A stretch of DNA of 64,000 bases, from positions 124,001 through 188,000 of the forward strand of contig NZ_QQAV01000006.1 in NCBI RefSeq assembly GCF_003350475.1, written 5' to 3'. A model generated the notes under the pieces. That model was not told the DNA's origin, ran no database searches, and saw nothing but the letters and a program-made list of their open reading frames with translations. Positions 15,457 to 25,948 of this stretch are shown piece by piece (positions within the stretch are counted from its first letter, which is position 1; each line of letters opens with the position of its first letter). Origin of the DNA: Pseudacidovorax intermedius (lineage in GTDB: Bacteria > Pseudomonadota > Gammaproteobacteria > Burkholderiales > Burkholderiaceae_C). The position numbers and the translations under genes are program-made.

Positions 15457-16731
15457 TCAGGACTCCAGCTTCGTCGTCGCTTCCACGGGCAGGGGCGCTG
15501 CTGCGGCGGTGCTGTCGCGGCCGATCTCGGGCCAGCGTCGGTGCAACCAGGTCCAGGCGACCAGCCCGACGCCCATCATCAGCAACGACGACAGCGCCAT
15601 CGCCATCGGCGAATCCATGACCAGCGGCGCGACCAGGCCGGCCACGATGCCGTTGGCGGTGGAGCCGATCACGGCCTGCAGCGACGAGGCCATGCCGCGG
15701 CGCGTGGGATGCAGGTCCAGCACCAGCAGCGTCACCACCGGCACCATCAGCGCCCAGCCGAAACCGAACACCGCCAGCGGCCACAGCGCCCACCAGGCCT
15801 GCGGCACCAGCAGCGCATTGGCCACCACATTGACCACCGAGGTCAGCAGCATCACCACGAAGCCGTCGCGGATCTGCCGCTTGGGCTTGGCCTTGCCCGC
15901 CATGCGCCCGCTGGCCCAGGCGCCGAGCATGATGCCGCCGATGTTGAGCACGAAGAACCAGAAGAACTGCGTGGGCGCCAGACCCAGGTGGTCGCCCAGG
16001 AAGGCCGGCGCCGCCAGCACGTAGAGGAAGAGCCCGTTGAAGGGCACGCCGCTGGCCAGCGCCAGCAGCAGGAAGCGCGGGTCGGAGCACAGCTGCCAGT
16101 AGCCGCGCATCAGGTCGCGCACGGCGAAGGGCTGGCGCTGGCTGGTGTGCAGTGTCTCCGGCAGGAGCTTCCAGTTGGCCACCAGTAGCACGATGCCCAC
16201 CGCCACCAGGAACCAGAAGATGCTGTGCCAGCCCGCATGCACCAGCAGGAAGCCGCCGATGATGGGCGCGATGGCCGGCGCCAGGCCGAAGTAGATGGTG
16301 ATCTGCGCCATCACCTTCTGCGCGTCGGCGGGCGGGAACATGTCGCGCACCACGGCGCGCGACACCACGATGCCCGCGCCCGTCGACAGGCCCTGCAGCG
16401 CGCGGAAGAACACCAGCTGCCCGATGGTCTGCGACAGCGCACAGCCCAGCGAGGCGAGCGTGAACACCAGGAGGCCCCACAGCACCACCGGCCGCCGGCC
16501 GAAGCTGTCCGACAGCGCACCGTGGAACAGGTTCATGAAGGCAAAGCCGAACAGGTAGGCCGACAGCGTCTGCTGCATCTCGGTGGGCGTCGCGCCGATG
16601 GAGCGCGCGATGCCCGAGAAGGCCGGGATGTAGGTGTCGATGGAGAAGGGCCCCAGCATGCCCAGCACCGCCAGCAGGATGGCCAGGGCCCAGCGCGGCG
16701 CGCGCCAGAGTTGGTTGGCATCGGGATTCAT
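15457..16731 (-). CDS. Bcr/CflA-family MFS drug-resistance transporter
   Basis: 424 residues from the ATG at 16731. Twelve hydrophobic segments are visible. The family markers are the first-helix FSIDTYIPAF with its Asp, and the loop 2-3 motif GALSDSFGRRPVVLWG (MFS motif A). Bcr/CflA proteins export drugs such as bicyclomycin, sulfonamides and chloramphenicol by proton antiport; the substrate here is inferred at family level only. It sits alone on the minus strand downstream of rpoD, separated by a hairpin terminator. Confidence 0.88.
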   Translation of the reverse strand: MNPDANQLWRAPRWALAILLAVLGMLGPFSIDTYIPAFSGIARSIGATPTEMQQTLSAYLFGFAFMNLFHGALSDSFGRRPVVLWGLLVFTLASLGCALSQTIGQLVFFRALQGLSTGAGIVVSRAVVRDMFPPADAQKVMAQITIYFGLAPAIAPIIGGFLLVHAGWHSIFWFLVAVGIVLLVANWKLLPETLHTSQRQPFAVRDLMRGYWQLCSDPRFLLLALASGVPFNGLFLYVLAAPAFLGDHLGLAPTQFFWFFVLNIGGIMLGAWASGRMAGKAKPKRQIRDGFVVMLLTSVVNVVANALLVPQAWWALWPLAVFGFGWALMVPVVTLLVLDLHPTRRGMASSLQAVIGSTANGIVAGLVAPLVMDSPMAMALSSLLMMGVGLVAWTWLHRRWPEIGRDSTAAAAPLPVEATTKLES

Positions 16732-16802
16732 GCGTGTCTCTTTCCTTCTGTCTGCCTGGTCTTGCCCGGCGGGCTGCCTCTCGCACTTTGCATGGGCGGC
16801 CA

Positions 16803-16842
16803 ACGAAAACGGCGCCCCGGCCTTCGAAGGCCGCGGGCGCCG
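16803..16842 (-). terminator. rpoD terminator
   Basis: A long GC-rich hairpin: GGCGCCC and a second arm pair CGGCCTTCGAAGGCCG, closed by GGGCGCC, followed in the minus direction by a short T-rich stretch (CCGTTTTCG). It lies 26 bp past the rpoD stop. Confidence 0.7.
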
Positions 16843-16867
16843 CGTCAGCGGGGCGCGTCGGGCGCGC

Positions 16868-19273
<2,406 letters not shown>

Positions 19274-19618
19274 AGGACCCCAGGGCCCGTGAGGACCCAC
19301 AGAAAGAAATTGAATCAACAGGCGCCGTCAGGCCGGCGCGGCGAGAGAGTGCCGGTGAGGACGCGGGGACCGCGCGACCGACACGCCAGGCAAGATGGGG
19401 GGGCGAACATTTGGAATGCAAGCCCTTGCGGAAGAAAGGAGGCCGGTCGTGCACGGGGGCATCGGTAGGCCAGGGTCCGGAGGTGCTGCTGTCGCTCTTG
19501 CCGAGACGAGCCGTGGATTATACCTTTGTCAATCAATTCCTACGCGGTTTGCGGGGGATTGACTGCAGGAGCGGCGTGGCTTCCGGGACCGCTGCCGGAA
19601 ATCGGACCGGTGGGCGGC
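19274..19618. promoter_or_regulatory. Gene-free stretch between dnaG and rpoD, likely rpoD promoter region
   Basis: 345 bp with no gene. On the minus strand a perfect -10 hexamer TATAAT (19522-19517) lies about 245 bp before the rpoD start. TTGACA is present too (19532-19527), but only 4 bases from it, so it cannot serve as the -35 of this -10. The remaining sequence is GC-rich leader. A long 5' untranslated region for rpoD is therefore likely. Confidence 0.4.
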
Positions 19619-21538
19619 TCAACTGCCGGCGCGCTGCTTCTTCTCGAGCGCCAGGCGCCGCGTCAGCAACTCGCGGTAGCGCGCCAGCGCCTGCGGATCG
19701 CGGCCGGCGGCGGCGATGGCCTCGGTTTCCTGCGTCTTGAGCTGCTCGATCAACATGCGGTCGAGCAGGTCGCGCAGTTCGGCGTCCCATTCGGCATCGG
19801 AGGCGGTGCCGGCCGGCCCGGCCATCAGGCGCACCGCGAGGTCCTCGAAAGCCTGGCCGGCCATGTCGGCGCGCAATTGCGGCCATTCCAGGGGGCCGTA
19901 TTCGTGGAGGCAGCTTTCCAGCCAGGCGAACAGCGGGCCGTGCGGCGGCGGCAGGCTGCACAGCAGGGCATGTTCCTCGCCGGAAAGATGCTCCCAGGCC
20001 GCCAACCGCTCCAGTATCAGGCGCGCGGCATGGTCCGCGCGGCTGGCCGGCTTGGGACGCGGGCCCGCGGGGCGGGGCGGGGCGGAGGGAAAGGGCCGCT
20101 TGCCGCGGCGCTGCGACGACCAGCGCGGCTGCGCTGGCGGCGTGCCGTCGTCCCAGGCCGGTGGCATCGGCTCGCCATGGAAGTCGTGCGGCTCATGCTC
20201 GTCGCGGGTGGCGGCTGGCGAAGGCGGCGGTGTCTGCCCGGCCCACAGGGCCTGAAGCCCTGCCGGCTCCAGATGCGCCGCCTGGGCGATCTCCGCCAGC
20301 AACTGCTGGCGCAGCGCGCCTTCGGGCAGCGCCTGCCACAGGGGCCGCGCCTGGCTCGCCATGCGGGCGCGGCCTTCGGCGCTGCCCAGTTCGCAGCCTT
20401 CGCGCGCCGCTTCGAGCAGGAAGCGGCTGAGCGGCACGGCCTGCGCCACCGCCCGGGCGAAGCCTTCCTCGCCGTTCTCGCGGATGAAGCTGTCGGGGTC
20501 GTGCTCCTCGGGCAGGAACAGGAACTTGACGCTGCGGACATCGGTGGCGTGGGGCAGGGCCGCCTCCAGCGCCTTGCGGGCTGCGCGGCGGCCGGCGGCG
20601 TCGCCGTCGAAGCTGAACACCACCGAATCGGTGAAGCGAAACAGCTTGTGCACATGGTCGTCCGTACAGGCCGTGCCCAGCGTCGCCACCGCGTTCGGAA
20701 AGCCCAGCTGGGCCAGGGCCACCACGTCCATGTAGCCCTCGGTGACGAGCGCGTAGCCATGGTCGCGCAGGGCGGTGCGGGCTTCGAACAGCCCGTAGAG
20801 CTCGCGGCCCTTGCTGAAGACCGGTGTCTCGGGCGAATTGAGGTACTTGGGCTTCTCGTCGCCCAGCACCCGGCCGCCGAAGCCGATGCATTCGCCCTTG
20901 ACGTTGCGGATCGGGAACATCACCCGGTCGCGGAAGCGGTCGTAGCGCTTGCCATCCTCGCCTTCGTCGCTGGCGATCACCAGGCCGCTCTCGACCAGCA
21001 GCGCGTCGGCGTAGTCCGGAAAGACGCTGGCCAGCGTGCGCCAGCCTTCGGGCGCATAGCCCAGTCCGAAGCGCTTGGCGATGGCGCCCGAGACGCCGCG
21101 GCGCTTGAGGTAGTCCACGGCGCGCGGCGAGTCGCGCAGCAGCCGGCGGTAGGCGTCGCCGGCTTTTTCCAGCACGTCGGTGAGCGTGGCCTGGCGCTCG
21201 CGCCGCGCGGCCACCTGGGCCTTCTGCTCGGGCGAGAGGGGGTCGTCGTCGGGCACCTGCAGGCCGTACTGGCCGGCCAGGTCCTGCACCGCGTCGCGGA
21301 ATCCGACGCCCGTGTGCTCCATCAGGAAGCGGATCGCGTCACCATGGGCCCCGCAGCCGAAGCAGTGATAGAACTGCTTGGTCGGGCTGACTGAGAAGGA
21401 CGGCGACTTCTCCCCGTGGAAAGGGCACAGCCCCATGAAGTTGGCGCCGCCCTTCTTGAGCTGCACATGCCGCCCGACGATCTCGACGATGTCGGTGCGG
21501 GTGAGCAGTTCCTGGATGAAGGATTCGGGGATGGCCAT
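19619..21538 (-). CDS. dnaG: DNA primase
   Basis: 639 residues. It synthesises RNA primers at replication forks. The N-terminal CHC2 zinc finger is CPFH then CFGCG. The TOPRIM domain has VTEGYMDVVAL (catalytic Glu) and SFDGDAAGRRAA (DGD metal site). A Pro/Arg-rich linker at about residues 430-490 leads to a C-terminal DnaB-interacting domain. Upstream on the same strand is an SDR gene rather than rpsU, with a terminator between, so dnaG seems to start its own transcript together with rpoD. Confidence 0.96.
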   Translation of the reverse strand: MAIPESFIQELLTRTDIVEIVGRHVQLKKGGANFMGLCPFHGEKSPSFSVSPTKQFYHCFGCGAHGDAIRFLMEHTGVGFRDAVQDLAGQYGLQVPDDDPLSPEQKAQVAARRERQATLTDVLEKAGDAYRRLLRDSPRAVDYLKRRGVSGAIAKRFGLGYAPEGWRTLASVFPDYADALLVESGLVIASDEGEDGKRYDRFRDRVMFPIRNVKGECIGFGGRVLGDEKPKYLNSPETPVFSKGRELYGLFEARTALRDHGYALVTEGYMDVVALAQLGFPNAVATLGTACTDDHVHKLFRFTDSVVFSFDGDAAGRRAARKALEAALPHATDVRSVKFLFLPEEHDPDSFIRENGEEGFARAVAQAVPLSRFLLEAAREGCELGSAEGRARMASQARPLWQALPEGALRQQLLAEIAQAAHLEPAGLQALWAGQTPPPSPAATRDEHEPHDFHGEPMPPAWDDGTPPAQPRWSSQRRGKRPFPSAPPRPAGPRPKPASRADHAARLILERLAAWEHLSGEEHALLCSLPPPHGPLFAWLESCLHEYGPLEWPQLRADMAGQAFEDLAVRLMAGPAGTASDAEWDAELRDLLDRMLIEQLKTQETEAIAAAGRDPQALARYRELLTRRLALEKKQRAGS

Positions 21539-21551
21539 GGGACGAGAACCA

Positions 21552-21586
21552 ACGAAAAAGGGGCGCCTCCCTGCGGATGGCGCCCC
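21552..21586 (-). terminator. Rho-independent terminator between the SDR gene and dnaG
   Basis: GGGGCGCC (minus strand) pairs with GGCGCCCC across an 11-base loop and is followed by CTTTTTCG on the minus strand. It should stop transcription from the SDR gene before dnaG. Confidence 0.8.
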
Positions 21587-21639
21587 CTCGGGCGAGGTTG
21601 AAGTATCGGCGAAAAGTCGTCAACCTAGCCCGGGCAGGG

Positions 21640-22398
21640 TCAGCGCGGCGCCAGGCGGATGGCGCCGTCCAGGCGGATCACCTCGCCGTTGAGCATGTCG
21701 TTCTCGATGATGTGTCTGGCCAGCTTGGCGTAATCGGCCGGCGTGCCCAGGCGCGAGGGGAAGGGCACGCTGGCGGCCAGCGCGTCCTGCACGTCCTGCG
21801 GCATGCCGAAGAGCATGGGTGTGCCGAAGATGCCGGGGGCGATGGTCATGTTGCGGATGCCGCTGCGCGCCAGGTCGCGGGCGATGGGCAGCGTCATGCC
21901 GACGACGCCGCCCTTGCTGGCGCTGTACGCGGCCTGGCCGATCTGGCCGTCGTAGGCGGCCACGCTGGCGGTGGAAATCAGCACGCCGCGCTCGCCGGTG
22001 GCCTCGGGCTCGTTCTTCGCCATGGCGTCGGCCGCCAGGCGGATCATGTTGAAGCTGCCCAGCAGATTGACGCGCAGCGTCTTCTCGAAGACGGCCAGGG
22101 CGTGCGGGCCTTTCTTGCCCACGGTCTTCTCGGCCGGTGCGATGCCGGCGCAGTTGACCAGGCCGACGAGCTTGCCGAGTTCCAGCGCCGCGGCCACCAC
22201 GGCCTGGCCGTCGGCCTCCTGGCTCACATCGCAGCGCACAAAGCGCCCGCCGATCTCGGCGGCGACGGCCTCACCCTTGTCCGCCTGCATGTCGGCGATG
22301 ACGACCTTCGCGCCGTGCTCGGCCAGCATGCGCGCCGTGCCTTCGCCGAGGCCCGACGCGCCGCCGGTGACGATGAAAACCCTGTCCTTGATCTGCAT
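21640..22398 (-). CDS. SDR-family dehydrogenase, 3-hydroxyacyl-CoA dehydrogenase (HSD10-like)
   Basis: 252 residues, starting at [18 protein letters not shown] with AAGGAGAC about 8 bases upstream. Classical short-chain dehydrogenase features: [10 protein letters not shown] cofactor loop, CDVS acidic motif, NCAGIA, Ser in [10 protein letters not shown], and catalytic YSASKGG. The insert with [31 protein letters not shown] and the tail AVRLDGAIR-like segment match type II 3-hydroxyacyl-CoA dehydrogenases (HSD17B10 group) of short-chain fatty acid oxidation. Next to phasin and thioesterase genes, a role in hydroxyacyl-CoA turnover is plausible but inferred. Confidence 0.85.
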   Translation of the reverse strand: MQIKDRVFIVTGGASGLGEGTARMLAEHGAKVVIADMQADKGEAVAAEIGGRFVRCDVSQEADGQAVVAAALELGKLVGLVNCAGIAPAEKTVGKKGPHALAVFEKTLRVNLLGSFNMIRLAADAMAKNEPEATGERGVLISTASVAAYDGQIGQAAYSASKGGVVGMTLPIARDLARSGIRNMTIAPGIFGTPMLFGMPQDVQDALAASVPFPSRLGTPADYAKLARHIIENDMLNGEVIRLDGAIRLAPR

Positions 22399-22463
22399 GG
22401 ATGCTGTCTCCTTGTTGCGGGCAAAACCGCCATGATAGGAGCGGGCCGGCAGCGACGGCGGAC

Positions 22464-22489
22464 GAAAAAAAGCCCCGCCGAGGCGGGGC
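22464..22489 (-). terminator. Rho-independent terminator of the phasin gene
   Basis: GCCCCGCC pairs with GGCGGGGC around a 2-base loop, followed in the minus direction by seven T residues. Confidence 0.85.
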
Positions 22490-22532
22490 CGAATGGATCC
22501 CGTGAGGACCCAAGGAGACAACCAGCAAGAAA

Positions 22533-23090
22533 TCAGCGCTTGGCGGTGGCCGTCTTCGTGGCGGTCTTGGCGGCGTTCATGGCCTGCGTCGAGACGGCGT
22601 TGAAGTTGGCTTCGGCCACGTCGGAGGCCTGCTTGACGGCCTTCTGCACGGATTCGAAGGCGTTGTTGGCGGCGGCCACGGCGCTCTTCATCATGGCGAC
22701 GGCTGTTTCGGAACCGGCCGGGGCATTTTTGGCGGCGCTGTCGATCAGGCCGACCATGGCTTGCTGCGCTTCCACGGCCTTGCTCTCGAAGGCCTTGGTG
22801 AATTCGGCGCTGGTGCCCTGGGCGATGTCGTACAGGTGGCGGCTGTAGGCGGCGGTCTTCTCGGCCATCGGCTGCATCATGCTGGCTTGCAGGGCCAGCA
22901 GTTCCTGCGCGTCCTTGGCGCCCAGCACGGCGTGGGCGGTGCCAGCGGCTTCGCTCAGGGCGGCCTTGGAGGCGGTCACGTTCAGCTCGATGAGCTTTTC
23001 CATGCCTTCGAAGGCCTTGGTCGTCAGACCGAACAGCGTGTCGATGTTGGCCTTTTGGGCGGCGATGATCTGGTCGGCGGTGAGTGCCAT
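22533..23090 (-). CDS. phaP: Phasin family protein (PHA granule surface protein)
   Basis: 185 residues, almost wholly helical, Ala/Lys-rich and without cysteine. The N-terminus [25 protein letters not shown] matches the betaproteobacterial phasin family (PhaP1 of Cupriavidus type). Phasins coat polyhydroxyalkanoate granules and control their number and size. The gene is monocistronic: it has its own terminator and a promoter region with two PhaR-type palindromes. A good AGGAGCT stands just before the ATG. Presence of phaP implies PHA storage; the synthase genes are not in this window. Confidence 0.92.
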   Translation of the reverse strand: MALTADQIIAAQKANIDTLFGLTTKAFEGMEKLIELNVTASKAALSEAAGTAHAVLGAKDAQELLALQASMMQPMAEKTAAYSRHLYDIAQGTSAEFTKAFESKAVEAQQAMVGLIDSAAKNAPAGSETAVAMMKSAVAAANNAFESVQKAVKQASDVAEANFNAVSTQAMNAAKTATKTATAKR

Positions 23091-23129
23091 GGTGAGCTCC
23101 TGGAGGTGGTGGAAGTGGGGTTGCGGCGT

Positions 23130-23204
23130 TTGCTGCGCTGCAACATGGGATGAAGTATGGCAGCGGCCGGGGGCGATCTCAAGGGGTTTTGCTGCAATGC
23201 AGCA
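23130..23204 (-). promoter_or_regulatory. phaP promoter with two PhaR-type operator palindromes
   Basis: On the minus strand a -35 TTGAGA (23182-23177) and a -10 CATACT (23159-23154) are 17 bases apart. Immediately upstream of the -35 is a perfect palindrome, TGCTGCA-A-TGCAGCA (23190-23204), which contains CTGC-N3-GCAG. Just downstream of the -10 is TTGCTGCGCTGCAA (23130-23143). PhaR repressors of PHA producers bind TGC/GCA-rich palindromes of this kind (CTGC-N3/4-GCAG in Paracoccus). The upstream palindrome is also about 48 bp before the divergent thioesterase ATG and could affect that gene. Confidence 0.65.
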
Positions 23205-23252
23205 TTTTTAGGTGACAGCCCCTATTTGGGGCTCCCGGCAGAATCGCCGCCC

Positions 23253-23690
23253 ATGAGCAGCGCCCGCCCCACGCCCCAGCCGCGCGACCACTACCGCGCC
23301 TTCCGTCCGATTACCACCCGCTGGATGGACAACGACATCTACGGGCATGTCAACAACGTCGTCTACTACAGCTGGTTCGACACGGCGGTGAACGCGCTGC
23401 TGATCGAGCGGGGCGCCCTCGACATCCACCAGGGCGGCACCATCGGCTTCGTGGTCGAGACGCAGTGCAACTACTTCGCGCCGCTGGCCTTCCCCCAGAC
23501 CATCGAGGCCGGCGTGCGCGTGGCGCACGTGGGCAGCAGCAGCGTGCGCTACGAGGTCGGACTGTTCGCCGAGGGGGCGCCAACCGCTGCGGCCCAGGGC
23601 CACTTCGTGCATGTCTATGTCGATCGGGCCACGCAGCGGCCGGTGGCTTTGTCCGCGGCCTTGCTCGCGGTGCTCGACACCCTGCGCTGA
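23253..23690 (+). CDS. Acyl-CoA thioesterase, 4-hydroxybenzoyl-CoA thioesterase (YbgC-like) hotdog family
   Basis: 145 residues from [15 protein letters not shown]. The active-site motif [21 protein letters not shown] is the classic DxxGHVNN signature of this hotdog family, with Asp as the catalytic residue. It hydrolyses short- or medium-chain acyl-CoA. It is divergent from phaP and shares its regulatory region, so a link to PHA or acyl-CoA overflow is possible (inference). Confidence 0.88.
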   Translation: MSSARPTPQPRDHYRAFRPITTRWMDNDIYGHVNNVVYYSWFDTAVNALLIERGALDIHQGGTIGFVVETQCNYFAPLAFPQTIEAGVRVAHVGSSSVRYEVGLFAEGAPTAAAQGHFVHVYVDRATQRPVALSAALLAVLDTLR

Positions 23691-23742
23691 CGGGCGGTCG
23701 TCCTCAGGACGGAAAAAGGCAGCCCCGCCGGGGACCGCCCAT

Positions 23743-23768
23743 AAAAAAGCGGCACCCGAAGGTGCCGC
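23743..23768 (-). terminator. Rho-independent terminator after the small secreted protein gene
   Basis: GCGGCACC pairs with GGTGCCGC around a four-base loop, with six T residues following in the minus direction. It lies about 32 bp past the stop codon at 23801. Confidence 0.85.
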
Positions 23769-23800
23769 CAAAGCGCTTCCGTCAAACGCGAGGAGACAAA

Positions 23801-24211
23801 TTACTTCTTGGCGGTCATGGCCTTCATGTCGGCCTTGGCCTTCTCATGGTCGGCCTTGGCCTGCGACTGGCAGGCGTTCTTGGCATCGCCGCTCATGTCG
23901 TCGCACTTTTCCTTGGCCACGTCGTAGGCAGCATCGGCCTTGGCTTCGGCAACCTTCTTGGCGTGGCTGTTGCTGGGCTTGTAGGACTGCTCCAGTTCGG
24001 CCTTGGCGATGTTTTCCTTGCCCTTGGCTTCCTTCTCGCACACGTCCTTGGCGTTGTCCTTCAGCGTGTCGCACTGGGCCTTGTCGGCCTTGTACTGGGC
24101 GGAGATCTTGTCCTTCTCAGCCTTGTACTCGTCCTTGGTCATGGCGCTGGCCTGGACGGCGCCGAACAGGCAGCCGGTGGCGAGAGCGAGGGTGAGTGCG
24201 GTCTTCTTCAT
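23801..24211 (-). CDS. Secreted, lysine/alanine-rich coiled-coil protein
   Basis: 136 residues. A Sec signal peptide (MKKTALTLALATGCLFGAVQ, then ASA, likely cleaved after ASA) is followed by a highly charged helical mature part rich in Lys, Ala, Asp and Glu. Four mature cysteines are arranged as two pairs of similar context (QCDTLKDNAKDVC and KCDDMSGDAKNAC), C-X11-C in each, so the protein looks like an internal duplication of a disulfide-pinned helical hairpin. Small proteins of this type are common in Burkholderiales as putative envelope stress proteins. It neighbours a CsbD gene. Function unproven. Confidence 0.75.
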   Translation of the reverse strand: MKKTALTLALATGCLFGAVQASAMTKDEYKAEKDKISAQYKADKAQCDTLKDNAKDVCEKEAKGKENIAKAELEQSYKPSNSHAKKVAEAKADAAYDVAKEKCDDMSGDAKNACQSQAKADHEKAKADMKAMTAKK

Positions 24212-24276
24212 GGTGTGGTGCTCCTTGGGCAACGATTGAAATGGGGGAGGGGATTCGGTAAGGACTGGCCGGCGGC

Positions 24277-24510
24277 TCAGTACTTTTCCATCCAGAGGGC
24301 GGCGGGGGTGCGGCCTTCGGCGCTTTCCCAGGCCTTGACCTGTGCTTCGGCCTCGTCACGGCTCACGCCATGACGCTCCTGGATCTTGCCCAGCAGCTGG
24401 TCGCGCTTGCCGGCCACAACGTCGAAGTCGTCGTCGGTCAGCTTGCCCCACTGCTCCTTGACCTTGCCCTTCAACTGCTTCCAGTTGCCTTCGATGATGT
24501 CCTTGTTCAT
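24277..24510 (-). CDS. CsbD-family stress protein
   Basis: 77 residues matching the CsbD family from end to end: MNKDIIEGNWKQLKGKVKEQ, WGKLTDDDF, and GKRDQLLGKIQERHG. These small hydrophilic proteins are induced by general stress (YjbJ in E. coli, CsbD in Bacillus); mechanism unknown. A strong AAAGGAGAT precedes the ATG. It is followed by the secreted coiled-coil protein on the same strand. Confidence 0.93.
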   Translation of the reverse strand: MNKDIIEGNWKQLKGKVKEQWGKLTDDDFDVVAGKRDQLLGKIQERHGVSRDEAEAQVKAWESAEGRTPAALWMEKY

Positions 24511-24719
24511 GGGATCTCCTTTGGTTGCTTGCGGGGCACTGCTGGTGCCGCCGTGCTATGCACTCTGGTGGGAGCCCTGCGGCTGCCCGGTAGGACGCCC
24601 AAAGGAGGGTTCGTAGGCGCAGGCGCACCATGCCCGTGATAATCAGTCCCACCCGTCCCGGGCCGGGGAACGCATGCTCCCTGGGGAGACAACCGCGCCG
24701 CCGCGCGCCGAGCCGTTTC

Positions 24720-25937
24720 ATGATCATCCAGAGCCTTCTCGACACCGACCTGTACAAGTTCACGATGATGCAGGTGGTGCTGCACCACTTTCCAGGCGCC
24801 AAGGTCGAGTACCGCTTCAAGTGCCGCAACCCGGGCGTCAACCTGGCGCGCTTCGCGGGCGAGATCCGCGAAGAGGTGAGGGCGCTGTGCAGCCTGCACT
24901 TCAAGGACGCGGAACTGGCCTACCTGCGCTCCATGCGCTTCATCAAGAGCGACTTCGTCGACTTCCTGGGCCTGTTCAAGCTCAACGAGAAGTACATCGA
25001 GATCGTGCCCGATGCCGCCACAGGCGAGATCGACATCCACATCAAGGGCCCCTGGCTGCACACGATCCTGTTCGAGATCCCGGTGCTGGCCATCGTCAAC
25101 GAGGTGTACTTCCGCAATACGCACCGGCAGCCCGACCTGGAGGAAGGCCGCCAGCGTCTGCAGGCCAAGATCGGGCAGCTGAAGGAAGACGGCCTGGAAG
25201 ACCTCAAGATCGCCGACTACGGCACCCGCCGGCGCTTCTCCAAGACCTGGCACGAGGAGGTGCTGCGGACGCTGACGGCCGAACTGGGCGCCGTGAGCCC
25301 GCAGCCGCGCGCTGCGGAGCGGCTGCCGCAGTTCGCCGGCACCAGCAACGTGCTGTTCGCCATGAAGCTGGGCCTGCTTCCGCTGGGCACCATGGCCCAC
25401 GAGTACCTGCAGGCCTGTCAGGCCCTGGGCCCGCGGCTGCGCGACAGCCAGATCTACGGCTTCGAGATGTGGGCGCGCGAATACCGCGGCGACCTGGGCA
25501 TCGCGCTGTCCGACGTCTACGGCATGAGCGCCTTCCTGCGCGACTTCGACCTGTACTTCTGCAAGCTCTTCGACGGTGCCCGGCACGACAGCGGCGACCC
25601 CTTCGAATGGGGCGAGCGCATGATTGCCCACTACGTGGCCAACCGGGTCGATCCGCACACCAAGACGCTGATCTTCAGCGACGGCCTGACGGTGCCGCGC
25701 ACCATCGAGCTGTACCGCCAGTTCCGGGGCCGCTGCCAGCTGGCTTTCGGCATCGGCACCAACCTCACCAACGACCTGGGCTATGAGCCGCTGCAGATCG
25801 TCATCAAGATGATCCGCTGCAACGGCCAGCCGGTCGCCAAGCTCTCGGACACTCCCGGCAAGGGCATGTGCGACGACGAGAAGTACCTCGCCTACCTGCG
25901 CCAGGTGTTCGAGATTCCCCAACCCGCCACGCCTTGA
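24720..25937 (+). CDS. pncB: Nicotinate phosphoribosyltransferase
   Basis: 405 residues. It makes nicotinate mononucleotide from nicotinate, PRPP and ATP in NAD salvage. The start [18 protein letters not shown] is the canonical PncB N-terminus, so longer upstream starts were rejected. Other markers: [10 protein letters not shown], the phosphorylated His in [28 protein letters not shown] and [10 protein letters not shown]. The stop is close to the start of the antiporter gene, so the two may form an operon. Confidence 0.97.
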   Translation: MIIQSLLDTDLYKFTMMQVVLHHFPGAKVEYRFKCRNPGVNLARFAGEIREEVRALCSLHFKDAELAYLRSMRFIKSDFVDFLGLFKLNEKYIEIVPDAATGEIDIHIKGPWLHTILFEIPVLAIVNEVYFRNTHRQPDLEEGRQRLQAKIGQLKEDGLEDLKIADYGTRRRFSKTWHEEVLRTLTAELGAVSPQPRAAERLPQFAGTSNVLFAMKLGLLPLGTMAHEYLQACQALGPRLRDSQIYGFEMWAREYRGDLGIALSDVYGMSAFLRDFDLYFCKLFDGARHDSGDPFEWGERMIAHYVANRVDPHTKTLIFSDGLTVPRTIELYRQFRGRCQLAFGIGTNLTNDLGYEPLQIVIKMIRCNGQPVAKLSDTPGKGMCDDEKYLAYLRQVFEIPQPATP

Positions 25938-25948
25938 CCAACGCCAAC

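Noticed and set aside
19517-19532. TTGACA and TATAAT as one sigma-70 promoter for rpoD
   Set aside because: Both hexamers are perfect, but only 4 bases apart. They cannot act as a -35/-10 pair, so only the -10 is kept as a candidate.
24553-24567. Hairpin GGCAC-TGCTG-GTGCC upstream of csbD and pncB as a terminator or riboswitch
   Set aside because: No T-run follows on either strand and no conserved riboswitch core could be found around it.
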